From the NCBI RefSeq assembly GCF_002795405.1, contig NZ_PHGZ01000015.1:1-64000 (forward strand): 64,000 nt of DNA, in the 5' to 3' direction. Origin of the DNA: Caviibacterium pharyngocola. GTDB taxonomy: Bacteria > Pseudomonadota > Gammaproteobacteria > Enterobacterales > Pasteurellaceae. This document shows, piece after piece, positions 40,172 to 48,362 of this stretch. Each line of letters begins with the position of its first letter. Within the stretch, counting starts at the first letter, position 1. The translations under genes were made by a program, and so were the position numbers. The notes beneath the pieces were generated by a model. That model made no database searches and was not told the DNA's origin. It saw only the letters and a program-made list of their open reading frames with translations.

Positions 40172-41080
40172 ATGTACGAAGGACTTTTTATCGTTTTAGG
40201 CCCGATGTTTTTGGGTTATTTAATTAAAACAAAAAACACCGCACTTTTGCACAGAATCAATCAAATCGTGATGATTTTACTTTACATTATTCTGTTTTTA
40301 ATGGGATATGCCTTAGGGCAACTGGATGATCTCGCCACGCAATTACCGATTATCGGTTTCTCCGCCCTCACCTTTGCCGTGATCATCCAAAGCTGCAATA
40401 TTGCCGGTTTAATCGCTTACGATAAATTATTTCCCGAACCGCTAAAACGCCTCGGCAACGATATGCCGCCGCGCTGGAAATTATTGCTCGACAGCGGAAA
40501 ATTATGTTCAATGGTATTCATCGGATTTTGGGTCGGTTTATTTGCCAAAGATTGGCTTGCCTTGCCTTTCGGCGCCAGCACTTATGCACTGATAGCATTG
40601 ATTTTCTTCGTCGGTATCCAACTTCGAAATAACGGTATTTCCTTGCGCGAAGTGCTTTTTAACAAACGCGGCATTTACACCGGCGTAATCTTTATTATCA
40701 CTTCCCTACTCGGCGGAATCCTCGCCGCTTACGCGCTGGATCTACCCGTCAGTCAAGGTCTTGCCATTGCCTCCGGATTCGGCTGGTATTCGCTTTCCAG
40801 TGTCATTATCAATGACGCTTGGGGTGCTGTTTTCGGCAGTATCGCCTTTTTTAACGATCTCTCGCGCGAAATCGTCAGCTTATTTATTATCCCGTTTTTT
40901 ATGTTCAACCACCGCTCCACCGCCGTCGGCATTGCCGGCGCCACCGCGTTAGATTGCACCTTACCGATTATCCAACGCTCCGGCGGCATTGAAGTGGTTC
41001 CATTGGCAATCAGTTTCGGATTTATCACCAACATCGTCCCACCGATTTTATTGGTTTTTTTCTCCTCGATTCCGATTTGA
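40172..41080 (+). CDS. lysO: Lysine exporter LysO family
   Basis: A 302-residue inner-membrane protein with eight to nine helices, LysO/YbjE (DUF340) family. The acidic residue in ILFLMGYALGQLDDL and the conserved SGFGWYSLSSVIINDAWGA-like region near residue 210 identify it. It exports L-lysine and toxic analogues such as thialysine in E. coli. It is divergent from ybjD. Confidence 0.9.
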   Translation: MYEGLFIVLGPMFLGYLIKTKNTALLHRINQIVMILLYIILFLMGYALGQLDDLATQLPIIGFSALTFAVIIQSCNIAGLIAYDKLFPEPLKRLGNDMPPRWKLLLDSGKLCSMVFIGFWVGLFAKDWLALPFGASTYALIALIFFVGIQLRNNGISLREVLFNKRGIYTGVIFIITSLLGGILAAYALDLPVSQGLAIASGFGWYSLSSVIINDAWGAVFGSIAFFNDLSREIVSLFIIPFFMFNHRSTAVGIAGATALDCTLPIIQRSGGIEVVPLAISFGFITNIVPPILLVFFSSIPI

Positions 41081-41089
41081 TTTAAAATT

Positions 41090-41215
41090 ATGGAAGGATG
41101 TATTGAGCTAAAATTTTTTATTTGCGTAGGAAACAAGCCATATCACCACAAAAGCTTGTACAAATTCGAGCAACCAATGTTTCTGAGAAGAATATTTAAT
41201 AGGAACAATAAATGA
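41090..41215 (+). CDS. Possible 41-residue ORF before the HigA-type gene
   Basis: An ATG-started frame of 41 codons whose stop overlaps the next ATG as ATGA. It has no clear ribosome site and no family that I recognise; it does not resemble a HigB toxin. The coupled overlap is the only argument for it, and it may be chance. Confidence 0.2.
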   Translation: MEGCIELKFFICVGNKPYHHKSLYKFEQPMFLRRIFNRNNK

Positions 41216-41517
41216 AAATGTTCAATCCCGCTCACCCGGGCAAAGTCTTAAAAGACGTAATTTCCGAATTCCAAGTCAACGATGTAGCGGAAAAACTAGG
41301 CATTACACGAGTAACACTTTCCCGTATTCTTAACGGGGAAACCAACATCACGCCGGAAATGGCATTGCGTTTAAGTAAGCTTCTACCTAATACAACGCCT
41401 AACTTCTGGCTCGGTATGCAAGTCAATTACGATTTGTGGCATTTGGAACAATCCGTCACCTTTGATATTGAACCGCTTTATCAAGCGAGATCCCGTGAAG
41501 AACTTAATAATCTTTGA
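41212..41517 (+). CDS. higA: HigA-type antitoxin / XRE regulator
   Basis: A 101-residue protein starting MKMFNPAHPGKVLKDVI, the typical opening of the VapI/HigA family, with a helix-turn-helix in DVAEKLGITRVTLSRILNGE and the C-terminal NFWLGMQVNYDLW. HigA antitoxins normally follow a HigB RelE-like toxin; upstream there are only 131 bases after lysO and no toxin. It may be an orphan antitoxin or the regulator of the small ORF that follows. Confidence 0.85.
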   Translation: MKMFNPAHPGKVLKDVISEFQVNDVAEKLGITRVTLSRILNGETNITPEMALRLSKLLPNTTPNFWLGMQVNYDLWHLEQSVTFDIEPLYQARSREELNNL

Positions 41518-41544
41518 TTTATATTTAACTAGGAAAAATAACCA

Positions 41545-41697
41545 ATGAAAGTACAACCGATAAGTTATAAAGTCCTCAAAGACATATTGTTTAAGAATGA
41601 AGAAACTCACACGCTTTATCTACAAGAAAAACGCGTTGAGGCACTTCAATTAATTCGGTTCATTAAATTTTTCAAACGATCTAAAAATATTAAATAG
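41545..41697 (+). CDS. Hypothetical 50-residue basic protein
   Basis: An ORF beginning MKVQPISYKVLKDILFKNEE and ending in a strongly basic KFFKRSKNIK. AGGAAAA precedes the ATG by nine bases, and it lies 27 bases after the HigA-type gene in the same direction, followed by terminator-like hairpins. It could be a small partner of the antitoxin or a degenerate piece. I recognise no family. Confidence 0.5.
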   Translation: MKVQPISYKVLKDILFKNEETHTLYLQEKRVEALQLIRFIKFFKRSKNIK

Positions 41698-41746
41698 AAC
41701 AAAAAGCCTTGCTATTTAGGCTTGGTTCGGATTAAAAAATAGATAA

Positions 41747-41774
41747 AAAAACCTAGCAATCAAGCTAGGTTTTT
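41747..41774. terminator. Terminator after the HigA unit
   Basis: Perfect 11-bp stem AAAAACCTAGC/GCTAGGTTTTT with a 6-base loop, 50 bases after the small ORF; symmetrical, so usable on both strands. Confidence 0.85.
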
Positions 41775-41830
41775 ATAGCCAGACAAAGTCTGGCTATAAT
41801 AAAAAAAGCCTTGCTGTTACACAAGGCTTT
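41774..41830. terminator. Two further hairpins ending the phage-type pair
   Basis: TATAGCCAGAC/GTCTGGCTATA (41774-41798, loop AAA) and AAAGCCTTG/CAAGGCTTT (41805-41830). On the minus strand the second is followed by TTTT and would end the operon at 41848-42967. The stem AAGCCTTG recurs in the ssrA terminator at 43109-43143. Confidence 0.75.
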
Positions 41831-41847
41831 TAATCCATTTCATTTAA

Positions 41848-42285
41848 TTAATCGACAAACTCTAAATAGGCTTTATCGATTTTCCCTTCTGTGCGATAAG
41901 GCACATCCGCTTTTGGCAATTTGATTCCGAGCTTTTCCGCAACGACTTGTCCGTCAAGGTATTTGTCACCTTCTTCAAACAATTCTAACGCTTTCAATAA
42001 AAATTCTTTCTGTTCGCGCGTCTGGAAACAAACACAGAACCAATATTCAGAATCTGTTGCTAACTCAAAACGCTTATCTTCGCGCTTGATTGCGTCCCGA
42101 AATCCTTTTTGTAAGGCATTTAAATCCGCCTCGCAATCAATTTCCGGATCGCCTGTCGGCTCAGGCGCCTCAAAATAGGATTTATTTTGCTGTCTTTTTG
42201 CAATCGCTGCTTTTTCTTTCGCTTGCTTTTGCTTAATTCTTGCCTCAGCTTTAATCTTTTCTTTATCCACGCTTGCCATTTGCAC
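41848..42285 (-). CDS. Hypothetical phage-type protein
   Basis: A 145-residue soluble protein. The first 35 residues are almost all Lys, Ala, Glu and Gln and form a likely helix or coiled coil; the rest includes EYWFCVCFQTREQKEFLLKAL and a C-terminal basic/acidic tail. The start may be the third codon (Met-Ala-Ser-Val). It overlaps the upstream PAPS-reductase-like gene by 23 bases. I have the impression that such pairs occur in Pasteurellaceae prophages; I cannot name a function. Confidence 0.7.
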   Translation of the reverse strand: MQMASVDKEKIKAEARIKQKQAKEKAAIAKRQQNKSYFEAPEPTGDPEIDCEADLNALQKGFRDAIKREDKRFELATDSEYWFCVCFQTREQKEFLLKALELFEEGDKYLDGQVVAEKLGIKLPKADVPYRTEGKIDKAYLEFVD

Positions 42286-42967
42286 ACTCCCACCGAAATA
42301 TTTCCAAATCCGCCATTGGATATAACTCTAAAATCTTTTGATAATCTTTCGGAAAATGCTGCTTAATTAAATACAAAAAGCGCAAATCGATTCCGTCAAA
42401 AGATCGCCCGAATATTTTATAATCCTGTGCCAATTTAACCTTGTGCTTTCTAAAGCACTCAATTAAATCAGCCTTTTTCCAATCCCAAACAGGATGATAT
42501 TTTAACTGATTAAATGAGATACTGCCGTGCTTGTTAATGGCGATTCTTCGCATTGGCGAATCTGCCGCTCTTACACCGTCCGCAACCAATGTATTGCTTG
42601 GTAAATCGAATTTATCGCACATCACTTTCTGGACATCGAGATAATCAAATTCCGGAAATGCGGCATCCTCAATCACCTTGCAATTTTGCGGCGGCTGGAC
42701 AACAAAATTATTCAATAATCTCGGCACGGAGGTGTGTGGGAGCTGTGTTATTTTCACACCGAAAAAGCGCTCATAATAATCAATGCTTTCATCCACAAAC
42801 TCCAAATGCGGAACGAGATAAAGATAATAAGGGATAACCTCCTCAAATTTATCTCTAATTGCCAACCACGCCGCTACGGCATCTTTACCGCAGCTAAACG
42901 CTAGCAATGTCTTTTTCTGCCGGCTTGCGACAAAATCGATTGTCTCAACACCTGATAATGCAGCCAT
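42263..42967 (-). CDS. Phage-type PAPS-reductase-like protein
   Basis: A 234-residue adenine-nucleotide alpha-hydrolase of the PAPS-reductase fold. The PP-loop is FSCGKDAVAAW (SxGKD), and later VADGVRAADSPMRR and HPVWDWKKADLIE fit the family. The reductase Cys-containing tail of true CysH is not evident. Relatives are frequent in phages, where the role is unknown; DNA modification or nucleotide metabolism is possible. It heads a two-gene unit facing away from ssrA's promoter, with a palindrome upstream. Confidence 0.82.
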   Translation of the reverse strand: MAALSGVETIDFVASRQKKTLLAFSCGKDAVAAWLAIRDKFEEVIPYYLYLVPHLEFVDESIDYYERFFGVKITQLPHTSVPRLLNNFVVQPPQNCKVIEDAAFPEFDYLDVQKVMCDKFDLPSNTLVADGVRAADSPMRRIAINKHGSISFNQLKYHPVWDWKKADLIECFRKHKVKLAQDYKIFGRSFDGIDLRFLYLIKQHFPKDYQKILELYPMADLEIFRWECANGKRG

Positions 42968-43052
42968 TTATTGCTCCTTTTTTGTTATTGGATGAAACTA
43001 CTTTAACAAGTTCCGTTAGCAAAGACAATAAACAGCTAAAATATCGGTTAGA

Positions 43053-43066
43053 TACCTAATTAGGTA
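43053..43066. promoter_or_regulatory. 14-bp palindrome upstream of the phage-type pair
   Basis: TACCTAATTAGGTA is a perfect palindrome 86 bases upstream of the PAPS-reductase-like start, in an A+T-rich gap of about 140 bases between that gene and the ssrA terminator. It has the look of a phage repressor or XRE operator; the nearby HigA-type protein is a candidate binder. This is inference from symmetry and place. Confidence 0.45.
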
Positions 43067-43108
43067 CTTAAATCATCGGATTTAATAGGCAAGACTACAT
43101 AGGAATTA

Positions 43109-43143
43109 AAAAAGCCTTGAATCATTGATATTCAAGGCTTTTT
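43109..43143. terminator. ssrA terminator
   Basis: Perfect 14-bp stem AAAAAGCCTTGAAT/ATTCAAGGCTTTTT with a 7-base loop, 33 bases past the mature 3' end of ssrA on the minus strand, and with T-runs on both sides. Confidence 0.92.
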
Positions 43144-43175
43144 CGTATTTGATAGAACTTTATCAGACTAAGATT

Positions 43176-43541
43176 TGGTGGAGCTGGGGGGAGTTGAACC
43201 CCCGTCCGAAATTACTCTACCTTCAGCACTACACGTTTAGTCTAGTCTTTAATTTCATTTACCCTCTGCGGACAGACACGCGAAGAATAAACTAGCTTGA
43301 TTTAATTTAACGTTTCGATCCTCAAGCGGAGGCTTCAGCGCGATCTCGTTTTGGTTTGACTCCTCTTGATCCCCGTCTTACGAGCGGAAGCTAGGGAGAG
43401 AAGGCTAAATGCAGGTTATTAAGCTGCTAAAGCGTATTGTTCGTCGTTTGCGACTATTTTTTGCGGTTTATTTACGAGGCCTACCGCACCTCGACGTGCA
43501 CCTTGGGCTTTGTCAATCCCGTCGAATCCAGAATCAGCCCC
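43176..43541 (-). ncRNA. ssrA: tmRNA
   Basis: A 366-base tmRNA. The 5' end GGGGCTGATTCTGGATTCGA pairs with the 3' end, which finishes with GGTTCAACTCCCCCCAGCTCCACCA, the Ala-tRNA-like T arm and acceptor with encoded CCA. The tag frame reads (A)NDEQYALAA-stop, from GCAAACGACGAACAATACGC onward, as in Haemophilus. It rescues stalled ribosomes with SmpB. The 3' end is a classic integration site, and phage-type genes lie just beyond it. Confidence 0.97.
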
Positions 43542-43553
43542 AAAACTCGGTTA

Positions 43554-43581
43554 AGTTTACCAAAAACTCGATAAAATGCAA
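43554..43581 (-). promoter_or_regulatory. ssrA promoter
   Basis: On the minus strand TTGCAT (-35, at 43576-43581) and TAAACT (-10, at 43554-43559) are 16 bases apart, 12 bases before the mature 5' end of tmRNA. Confidence 0.65.
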
Positions 43582-43654
43582 AAAGAATAATTTTTTATAA
43601 AAACAAAAGACCGGAAAATAAACATTCCGGTCTTTATTATTCAAGATAACGATC

Positions 43655-44248
43655 TTATTTTGCCGCTTCTTTTACTTGTTCAATCGCGTTTTTAACATCT
43701 TCCGCTTTGTTTGATACCGCGTCAGCCGCTTGGTTTACTTTTTCTGTAACCACGTCTTTCACTTCGGTAACTTTATCGGTTGCCGCATCTTTTGCTTCGG
43801 CAACTTTATCCGCCGCTGCATCTTTAACTTCAGTCGCTTTATCCGCCGCAGCATCTTTAACTTCAGCTGCTTTATCCGCCGCCGCTTCTTTGACTTCAGT
43901 CGCTTTATCCGCTACGGCATCTTTTGCTTCGGTTACTTTATCAGCAACCGCGTCTTTCACTTCCGCTGCTTTTTCCACTACGGCATCTTTTACTTCATTC
44001 GCTTTAGCAACTGCGGTATCTTTAACTTCGTTGGCTTTTTCAACGACGGTATCTTTTACATCTTTCGCCGCTTCTACCGCCGCATCTTTTACATCGGCTG
44101 CCGCTTGTGCGACGGAATCTTTCGCTTCGGATACGCTTGCTTTTGCATTTTCAACTTGTTGAGACACTTTATTTTCTTTGTCAAAACAACCTGTAACGCT
44201 TAATGTTGCACCTAATACTAATACCGCTAATAGTGATTTTTTCATCAT
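43655..44248 (-). CDS. Lipoprotein of LEA-like 11-residue repeats
   Basis: A 197-residue lipoprotein. The signal peptide ends in LSVTGC, so Cys21 should be acylated. Nearly all the rest is about 12 copies of an 11-residue unit like VKDAVADKATE, rich in Lys, Ala, Asp, Glu and Val, the pattern of LEA group 3 and apolipoprotein amphipathic helices. This predicts a long periplasmic helix lying on or between membranes, perhaps for desiccation or osmotic stress. The second codon is also Met. The repeats produce long open antisense frames that are not genes. Confidence 0.85.
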   Translation of the reverse strand: MMKKSLLAVLVLGATLSVTGCFDKENKVSQQVENAKASVSEAKDSVAQAAADVKDAAVEAAKDVKDTVVEKANEVKDTAVAKANEVKDAVVEKAAEVKDAVADKVTEAKDAVADKATEVKEAAADKAAEVKDAAADKATEVKDAAADKVAEAKDAATDKVTEVKDVVTEKVNQAADAVSNKAEDVKNAIEQVKEAAK

Positions 44249-44565
44249 TGCTCCTACACAATTAATTTAAAAGAATAACGTACAAATCGACACGCTGTTC
44301 GTTTGTCGTGCATAGTGTCTAACAAAATTCGTTGAAAATAAATATATCTTTACATTTTTTTACTTATCAAACGGAGGAACGGATAATTCGAAAGAAAATC
44401 GATGAAATAACTGCTTGATTCGATTAGTGATTGTTATATAAAGAGAAATAATGTGATTTTATGTAAATTTTCGAACTTTTTTATTTGTTTAAATTTAATC
44501 CGTTCGGTGTATTTTGTAGATAAATTTAAACCGCCCGAAAAGGCGGTTTTCAGCAAAGACATATT
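44249..44565. other. 317-base A+T-rich gap
   Basis: Between the LEA-like lipoprotein gene and bioD, both read on the minus strand. It holds the lipoprotein's promoter (not clearly resolved) and the bioD terminator at 44528-44550. I see no ORF with a plausible start and no RNA gene. Confidence 0.4.
44528..44550 (-). terminator. bioD terminator
   Basis: Perfect 8-bp stem AAACCGCC/GGCGGTTT with a 6-base loop, 15 bases past the bioD stop; a short T-rich run follows on the minus strand. Confidence 0.8.
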
Positions 44566-45294
44566 CTATTTTACCCATTGGGTTTTCATATAAGTCAGTC
44601 TTTCTACATTCGTAATATATTGTCCCAGTTCTTGTTCTTCCGGCTTGTACACATAAGGAATACGTCCTAAAAGCGGCGCATCGATTTTTTCAGTCAAAAT
44701 ATCAATAATTTCGGCATAATGCCCCAAACAAGGATTGATTCGATTTGCGATCCAGCCCAACAACGGCAAGCCGGATTGTTGAATGGATTGAACGGTCAAT
44801 AACGCGTGATTGATACAACCTTCTTTAATACCGACGACCAGAACAATCGGCATATTATGGCTTTTCGCCCAATCGGCAAAACTGTATTCTTTATTAATCG
44901 GCGTCAACCAACCGAATGCCCCTTCCACTAAAACGGATTGATAACGACCGGACAAGCGCTCCAAATCCGCATTAATTTTTTTAATGTCGATTTGACCGCT
45001 CTTTGAGGTTAACATCGGCATTGTATGCTCGAAACTGTAGCTGTTAACGTCTTGATAAGAAACTTTTTCATTTGTCGATCTCATCAAGGTTAATACGTCC
45101 GGATTATCTTCCGCGCCGTAATCGCTTTCCGATTTCGTTTGCATATCGTTATAAACGGGATCATCTTGTCCGCACGCAACGGGCTTATATCCGACAATCT
45201 GAACCCCTTTATTTTGCAACGCCTGAATAATTGCCCGGCTCGATACCGTTTTGCCCACATTGGTATCCGTACCGGTTACAAAAAAACTACTCAT
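44566..45294 (-). CDS. bioD: Dethiobiotin synthetase (BioD2-like)
   Basis: A 242-residue enzyme closing the ureido ring of dethiobiotin with CO2 and ATP. The P-loop is [10 protein letters not shown], with YKPVACG and [11 protein letters not shown] as further family segments. The other bio genes are absent nearby, and the gene lies beside a Mlc-type regulator; E. coli has its second bioD (ynfK/bioD2) beside mlc in the same way. The VEGA motif normally reads VEGAGG, and here the second Gly is Phe. Confidence 0.9.
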   Translation of the reverse strand: MSSFFVTGTDTNVGKTVSSRAIIQALQNKGVQIVGYKPVACGQDDPVYNDMQTKSESDYGAEDNPDVLTLMRSTNEKVSYQDVNSYSFEHTMPMLTSKSGQIDIKKINADLERLSGRYQSVLVEGAFGWLTPINKEYSFADWAKSHNMPIVLVVGIKEGCINHALLTVQSIQQSGLPLLGWIANRINPCLGHYAEIIDILTEKIDAPLLGRIPYVYKPEEQELGQYITNVERLTYMKTQWVK

Positions 45295-45376
45295 TAATTT
45301 CCCCTTTTATTCCATTTGTAGGGATTCTAAAGTAATTTTTCTCGGCGGATATTGAGCTAACACAATTTTTTCTGCA

Positions 45377-46606
45377 TTATTGGACATCTTTAATCAAATG
45401 CCCCAGCAAACTGCCGTCATAAATACCTTGTTTAATCGCCGCCATCACCACAACCGGACTATTCCACTCATATTGACTGGTAATCACATCCGCCGTTTGC
45501 CCGTTCGGTGCCAAATAGTTATTTAACGTTTCGTTTATTCTCGGCAAAAACACGTCCTTCACTTCCTCCGGCAAACCGGAACTTAGCATAATTTTTTTGG
45601 AACAGAATACATTCACCAAGTTCATCAAAATATACGCCGTGACATCCGCCAAATGATTCAAAATTTCAACTGCTTGCGCCTCACCTTCTTTCACTTTTCG
45701 GCATAAGAAATAAATTTTTTCCGCATTATCCGCCAAATTATTCTGCGGATAAAAATGATCGATTAACCGGTAAACGGCTTTATGGGTAATTTGATTCATT
45801 ACTTGATAGCGCTCGATTTCCGGCAAATCGGGATTAATCGCCTCCTGCACCGGCGAAAGTTTCGGCACGATCATCTTGTCAATGGTAATACGGCTATGCC
45901 CGTTACGGCATAAAATTTCGCCTTGCGATACCGCACTCAAATTAATTACATCGCCTAATTGCACAAACAGCACGTTATCACAGCCGATTACGCTACCCAG
46001 CGTATTTTCCGCCAGTAGCCAAGTTTGGAAATATTCCGTGACGATAATCGGAATATTAAAGTGCGGTGCAAATAACGCCTGAAGATCCAAATTCATTTCG
46101 GTTTTACCCAAGCGACACAAACGGTTATCAGTTTTATCCAACTCACCGGTTACTGCAATCGAAAAGGTAATAGGATGATTAAGCTGCCGCTGCACTTGAT
46201 TTAAAAAATGCAATAAATGACAAATCAACACCGATTCCAAATCCGTCAAATCCGTCGGTGTTAACGGATAAGTCTGCTGCGAAATCGGTGTGCCGTCCAA
46301 TTCGCACAACAAAATATCAAAGTGATCTTCTGCCAAAATGGCACACAACGCTTGCCAATAAAAAGGTGAAACACATAATCCCACTGCCGGACGTCCGCGA
46401 CTTTCCGTATTTTGCACCGCTCTTTCAATAATTAATCGTTCTTCAATTAACTCGCGGGTTAATGCCGTGATCGTTGCCGGTGCTAATTGCGATAATTTTG
46501 ATAAATCAATCCGTGAAATTTCCTCAAATTGTTCAACTAAACGATAAATTTTACCTAGTTGTTTTAATCTTAAGGGTAATTTGTCTTCCTTTCTTACCTT
46601 AGCCAT
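45377..46606 (-). CDS. mlc: ROK-family transcription regulator, Mlc-like, zinc motif lost
   Basis: A 409-residue protein with an N-terminal winged helix (KIYRLVEQFEEISRIDLSKL then LAPATITALTRELIEE) close to Mlc/NagC and a ROK body ending VVMAAIKQGIYDGSLLGHLI. Mlc proteins normally carry a zinc site CxCGNHGC after an ExGH sugar motif; here the region reads EILCRNGHSRITIDK and runs on with no CxCGxxGC. The sugar Glu is also missing. It may no longer respond to sugar or zinc. It is next to bioD and divergent from asnS. Confidence 0.85.
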   Translation of the reverse strand: MAKVRKEDKLPLRLKQLGKIYRLVEQFEEISRIDLSKLSQLAPATITALTRELIEERLIIERAVQNTESRGRPAVGLCVSPFYWQALCAILAEDHFDILLCELDGTPISQQTYPLTPTDLTDLESVLICHLLHFLNQVQRQLNHPITFSIAVTGELDKTDNRLCRLGKTEMNLDLQALFAPHFNIPIIVTEYFQTWLLAENTLGSVIGCDNVLFVQLGDVINLSAVSQGEILCRNGHSRITIDKMIVPKLSPVQEAINPDLPEIERYQVMNQITHKAVYRLIDHFYPQNNLADNAEKIYFLCRKVKEGEAQAVEILNHLADVTAYILMNLVNVFCSKKIMLSSGLPEEVKDVFLPRINETLNNYLAPNGQTADVITSQYEWNSPVVVMAAIKQGIYDGSLLGHLIKDVQ

Positions 46607-46729
46607 ACATTTCTCAATTTAATTTAATTAAAAAAATTTTTTGCAATTTATACCAGTTACACTCTGAAAAACAAGATAATTCCCTTAATTCTGTGGCATA
46701 AGTCACAAAAACAAAAAATTTAATACATT

Positions 46730-46758
46730 TTGGCAAATTCTCTAACTTGCGGTAAACT
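46730..46758 (+). promoter_or_regulatory. asnS promoter
   Basis: TTGGCA and TAAACT separated by 17 bases, with the -10 about 40 bases before the asnS ATG at 46800. It is the best promoter match in this divergent gap. Confidence 0.65.
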
Positions 46759-46799
46759 AAGAAAGTTTTATGCAAAATTTTTTAAAAATTGAGGTTGAT

Positions 46800-48203
46800 A
46801 TGACGAAAATTGCACCTATTGCCGAAGTATTACAAGGGAAAGTCGCCCTTGGTGATCAAGTGACCGTGCGCGGTTGGGTTCGTACCCGTCGCGATTCTAA
46901 AGCTGGACTTTCTTTTCTCGCAGTTTACGACGGTTCTTGCTTTGATCCGATTCAAGTTATCGTAAATAACGATATTGCAAACTATGAAAGCGAAGTTTTA
47001 CGTTTAACTACCGGTTGCTCGGTGATTGTCAGCGGTACGGTGGTCGAATCGCCGGCAGAAGGACAAGCGGTCGAATTACAGGCACAAACCGTTGAAGTTG
47101 CCGGCTGGGTGGAAGATCCGGAAACCTATCCGATGGCGGCGAAACGCCACAGTATCGAATATTTACGCGAAGTGGCGCATTTACGTCCGCGTACTAATAT
47201 TATCGGCGCGGTGGCGCGTGTGCGTCATTGCTTGGCGCAAGCCATTCACCGTTTCTTCCACGAACAAGGTTTCTATTGGGTGGCAACGCCGTTAATCACT
47301 GCCTCCGATACGGAAGGCGCCGGCGAAATGTTCCGCGTTTCCACCTTAGATCTGGAAAATTTACCGCGTACCGATAAAGGTGCGGTGGATTTTTCACAAG
47401 ATTTTTTCGGTAAAGAATCGTTCTTAACCGTTTCCGGACAATTAAACGGCGAAACCTATGCTTGTGCATTAAGCAAAATTTATACCTTCGGTCCGACTTT
47501 CCGTGCGGAAAATTCCAACACTACTCGCCACTTGGCAGAATTCTGGATGGTCGAACCGGAAATCGCTTTCGCCGATTTAGCCGATAACGCCAAACTTGCC
47601 GAAGATATGTTGAAATATGTATTCCGCGCAGTGTTAAACGAGCGTAAAGACGACTTAAAATTCTTTGAAAAACACGTTGATAAAGATGTTATCACGCGTT
47701 TGGAAAACTTTATTCAATCCGATTTCGCTCAAATCGATTACACCGATGCGATCGAAGTATTATTGAAATCAGGCAAAACATTCGAATTTCCGGTTTCTTG
47801 GGGGATCGATCTTTCTTCCGAACACGAACGCTATCTTGCCGAAGAACATTTCAAATCACCGGTTGTGGTGAAAAACTACCCGAAAGACATTAAAGCGTTC
47901 TATATGCGTTTAAACGACGACGGCAAAACCGTTGCGGCAATGGACGTTCTTGCGCCGGGAATCGGTGAAATCATCGGCGGTTCTCAACGTGAGGAACGTT
48001 TGGACGTGTTGGATAAACGTATGGTCGAAATGGGATTAAATCCGGAAGATTATTGGTGGTACCGCGATTTGCGTCGTTATGGCACCGTGCCGCATTCCGG
48101 CTTCGGTTTGGGCTTTGAGCGTTTAATCGTGTATGTCACCGGCGTGCAAAATATTCGCGACGTTATCCCGTTCCCACGCTCACCGCGTAACGCAAACTTC
48201 TAA
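46800..48203 (+). CDS. asnS: Asparaginyl-tRNA synthetase
   Basis: A 467-residue class II synthetase. The N-terminal OB fold ([16 protein letters not shown]) binds the anticodon; class II motif 2 appears in [21 protein letters not shown] and motif 3 in [10 protein letters not shown] near the C-terminus. I chose the ATG at 46800, preceded by GAGG and starting [11 protein letters not shown]; the frame is open ten codons further back. Length matches E. coli AsnS (466). Confidence 0.97.
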   Translation: MTKIAPIAEVLQGKVALGDQVTVRGWVRTRRDSKAGLSFLAVYDGSCFDPIQVIVNNDIANYESEVLRLTTGCSVIVSGTVVESPAEGQAVELQAQTVEVAGWVEDPETYPMAAKRHSIEYLREVAHLRPRTNIIGAVARVRHCLAQAIHRFFHEQGFYWVATPLITASDTEGAGEMFRVSTLDLENLPRTDKGAVDFSQDFFGKESFLTVSGQLNGETYACALSKIYTFGPTFRAENSNTTRHLAEFWMVEPEIAFADLADNAKLAEDMLKYVFRAVLNERKDDLKFFEKHVDKDVITRLENFIQSDFAQIDYTDAIEVLLKSGKTFEFPVSWGIDLSSEHERYLAEEHFKSPVVVKNYPKDIKAFYMRLNDDGKTVAAMDVLAPGIGEIIGGSQREERLDVLDKRMVEMGLNPEDYWWYRDLRRYGTVPHSGFGLGFERLIVYVTGVQNIRDVIPFPRSPRNANF

Positions 48204-48220
48204 GATAAATAGAACAAACA

Positions 48221-48250
48221 AAAAAACTCCCGATAAAAGGGAGTTTTTTT
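48221..48250 (+). terminator. asnS terminator
   Basis: Stem AAAAAACTCCC/GGGAGTTTTTT with a 7-base loop and a long T-run, 17 bases past the asnS stop. Confidence 0.93.
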
Positions 48251-48309
48251 ATTACTGTGTAAAAAAGAAATTATCTTGCTGCAATAAACGGGAAAATCTC
48301 ATACAAAAA

Positions 48310-48346
48310 CGACCGCACTTTTCAGCATAAAGTGCGGCTGTTTTTT
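48310..48346. terminator. Uptake-signal dyad, asnS/sspB
   Basis: GACCGCACTTT (48311-48321) and AAAGTGCGGCTG (48329-48340) pair almost fully; one arm has a perfect uptake core, the other ends in GGC rather than GGT. T-runs flank both sides, so it can terminate sspB on the minus strand. Confidence 0.8.
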
Positions 48347-48362
48347 CTTTTGTTTTTGGGAT

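Noticed and set aside
41081-41211. Search for a HigB toxin before the HigA-type gene
   Set aside because: Only 131 bases are available, and none of the frames resembles a RelE-like toxin or its C-terminus.
43409-43600. 63-codon plus-strand frame
   Set aside because: It is antisense to ssrA, whose tmRNA structure accounts for the sequence.
43707-44203. Two long plus-strand frames rich in Ser/Ala/Thr and Phe/Cys
   Set aside because: They are antisense readings of the 11-residue repeat lipoprotein; periodic sequence keeps several frames open.
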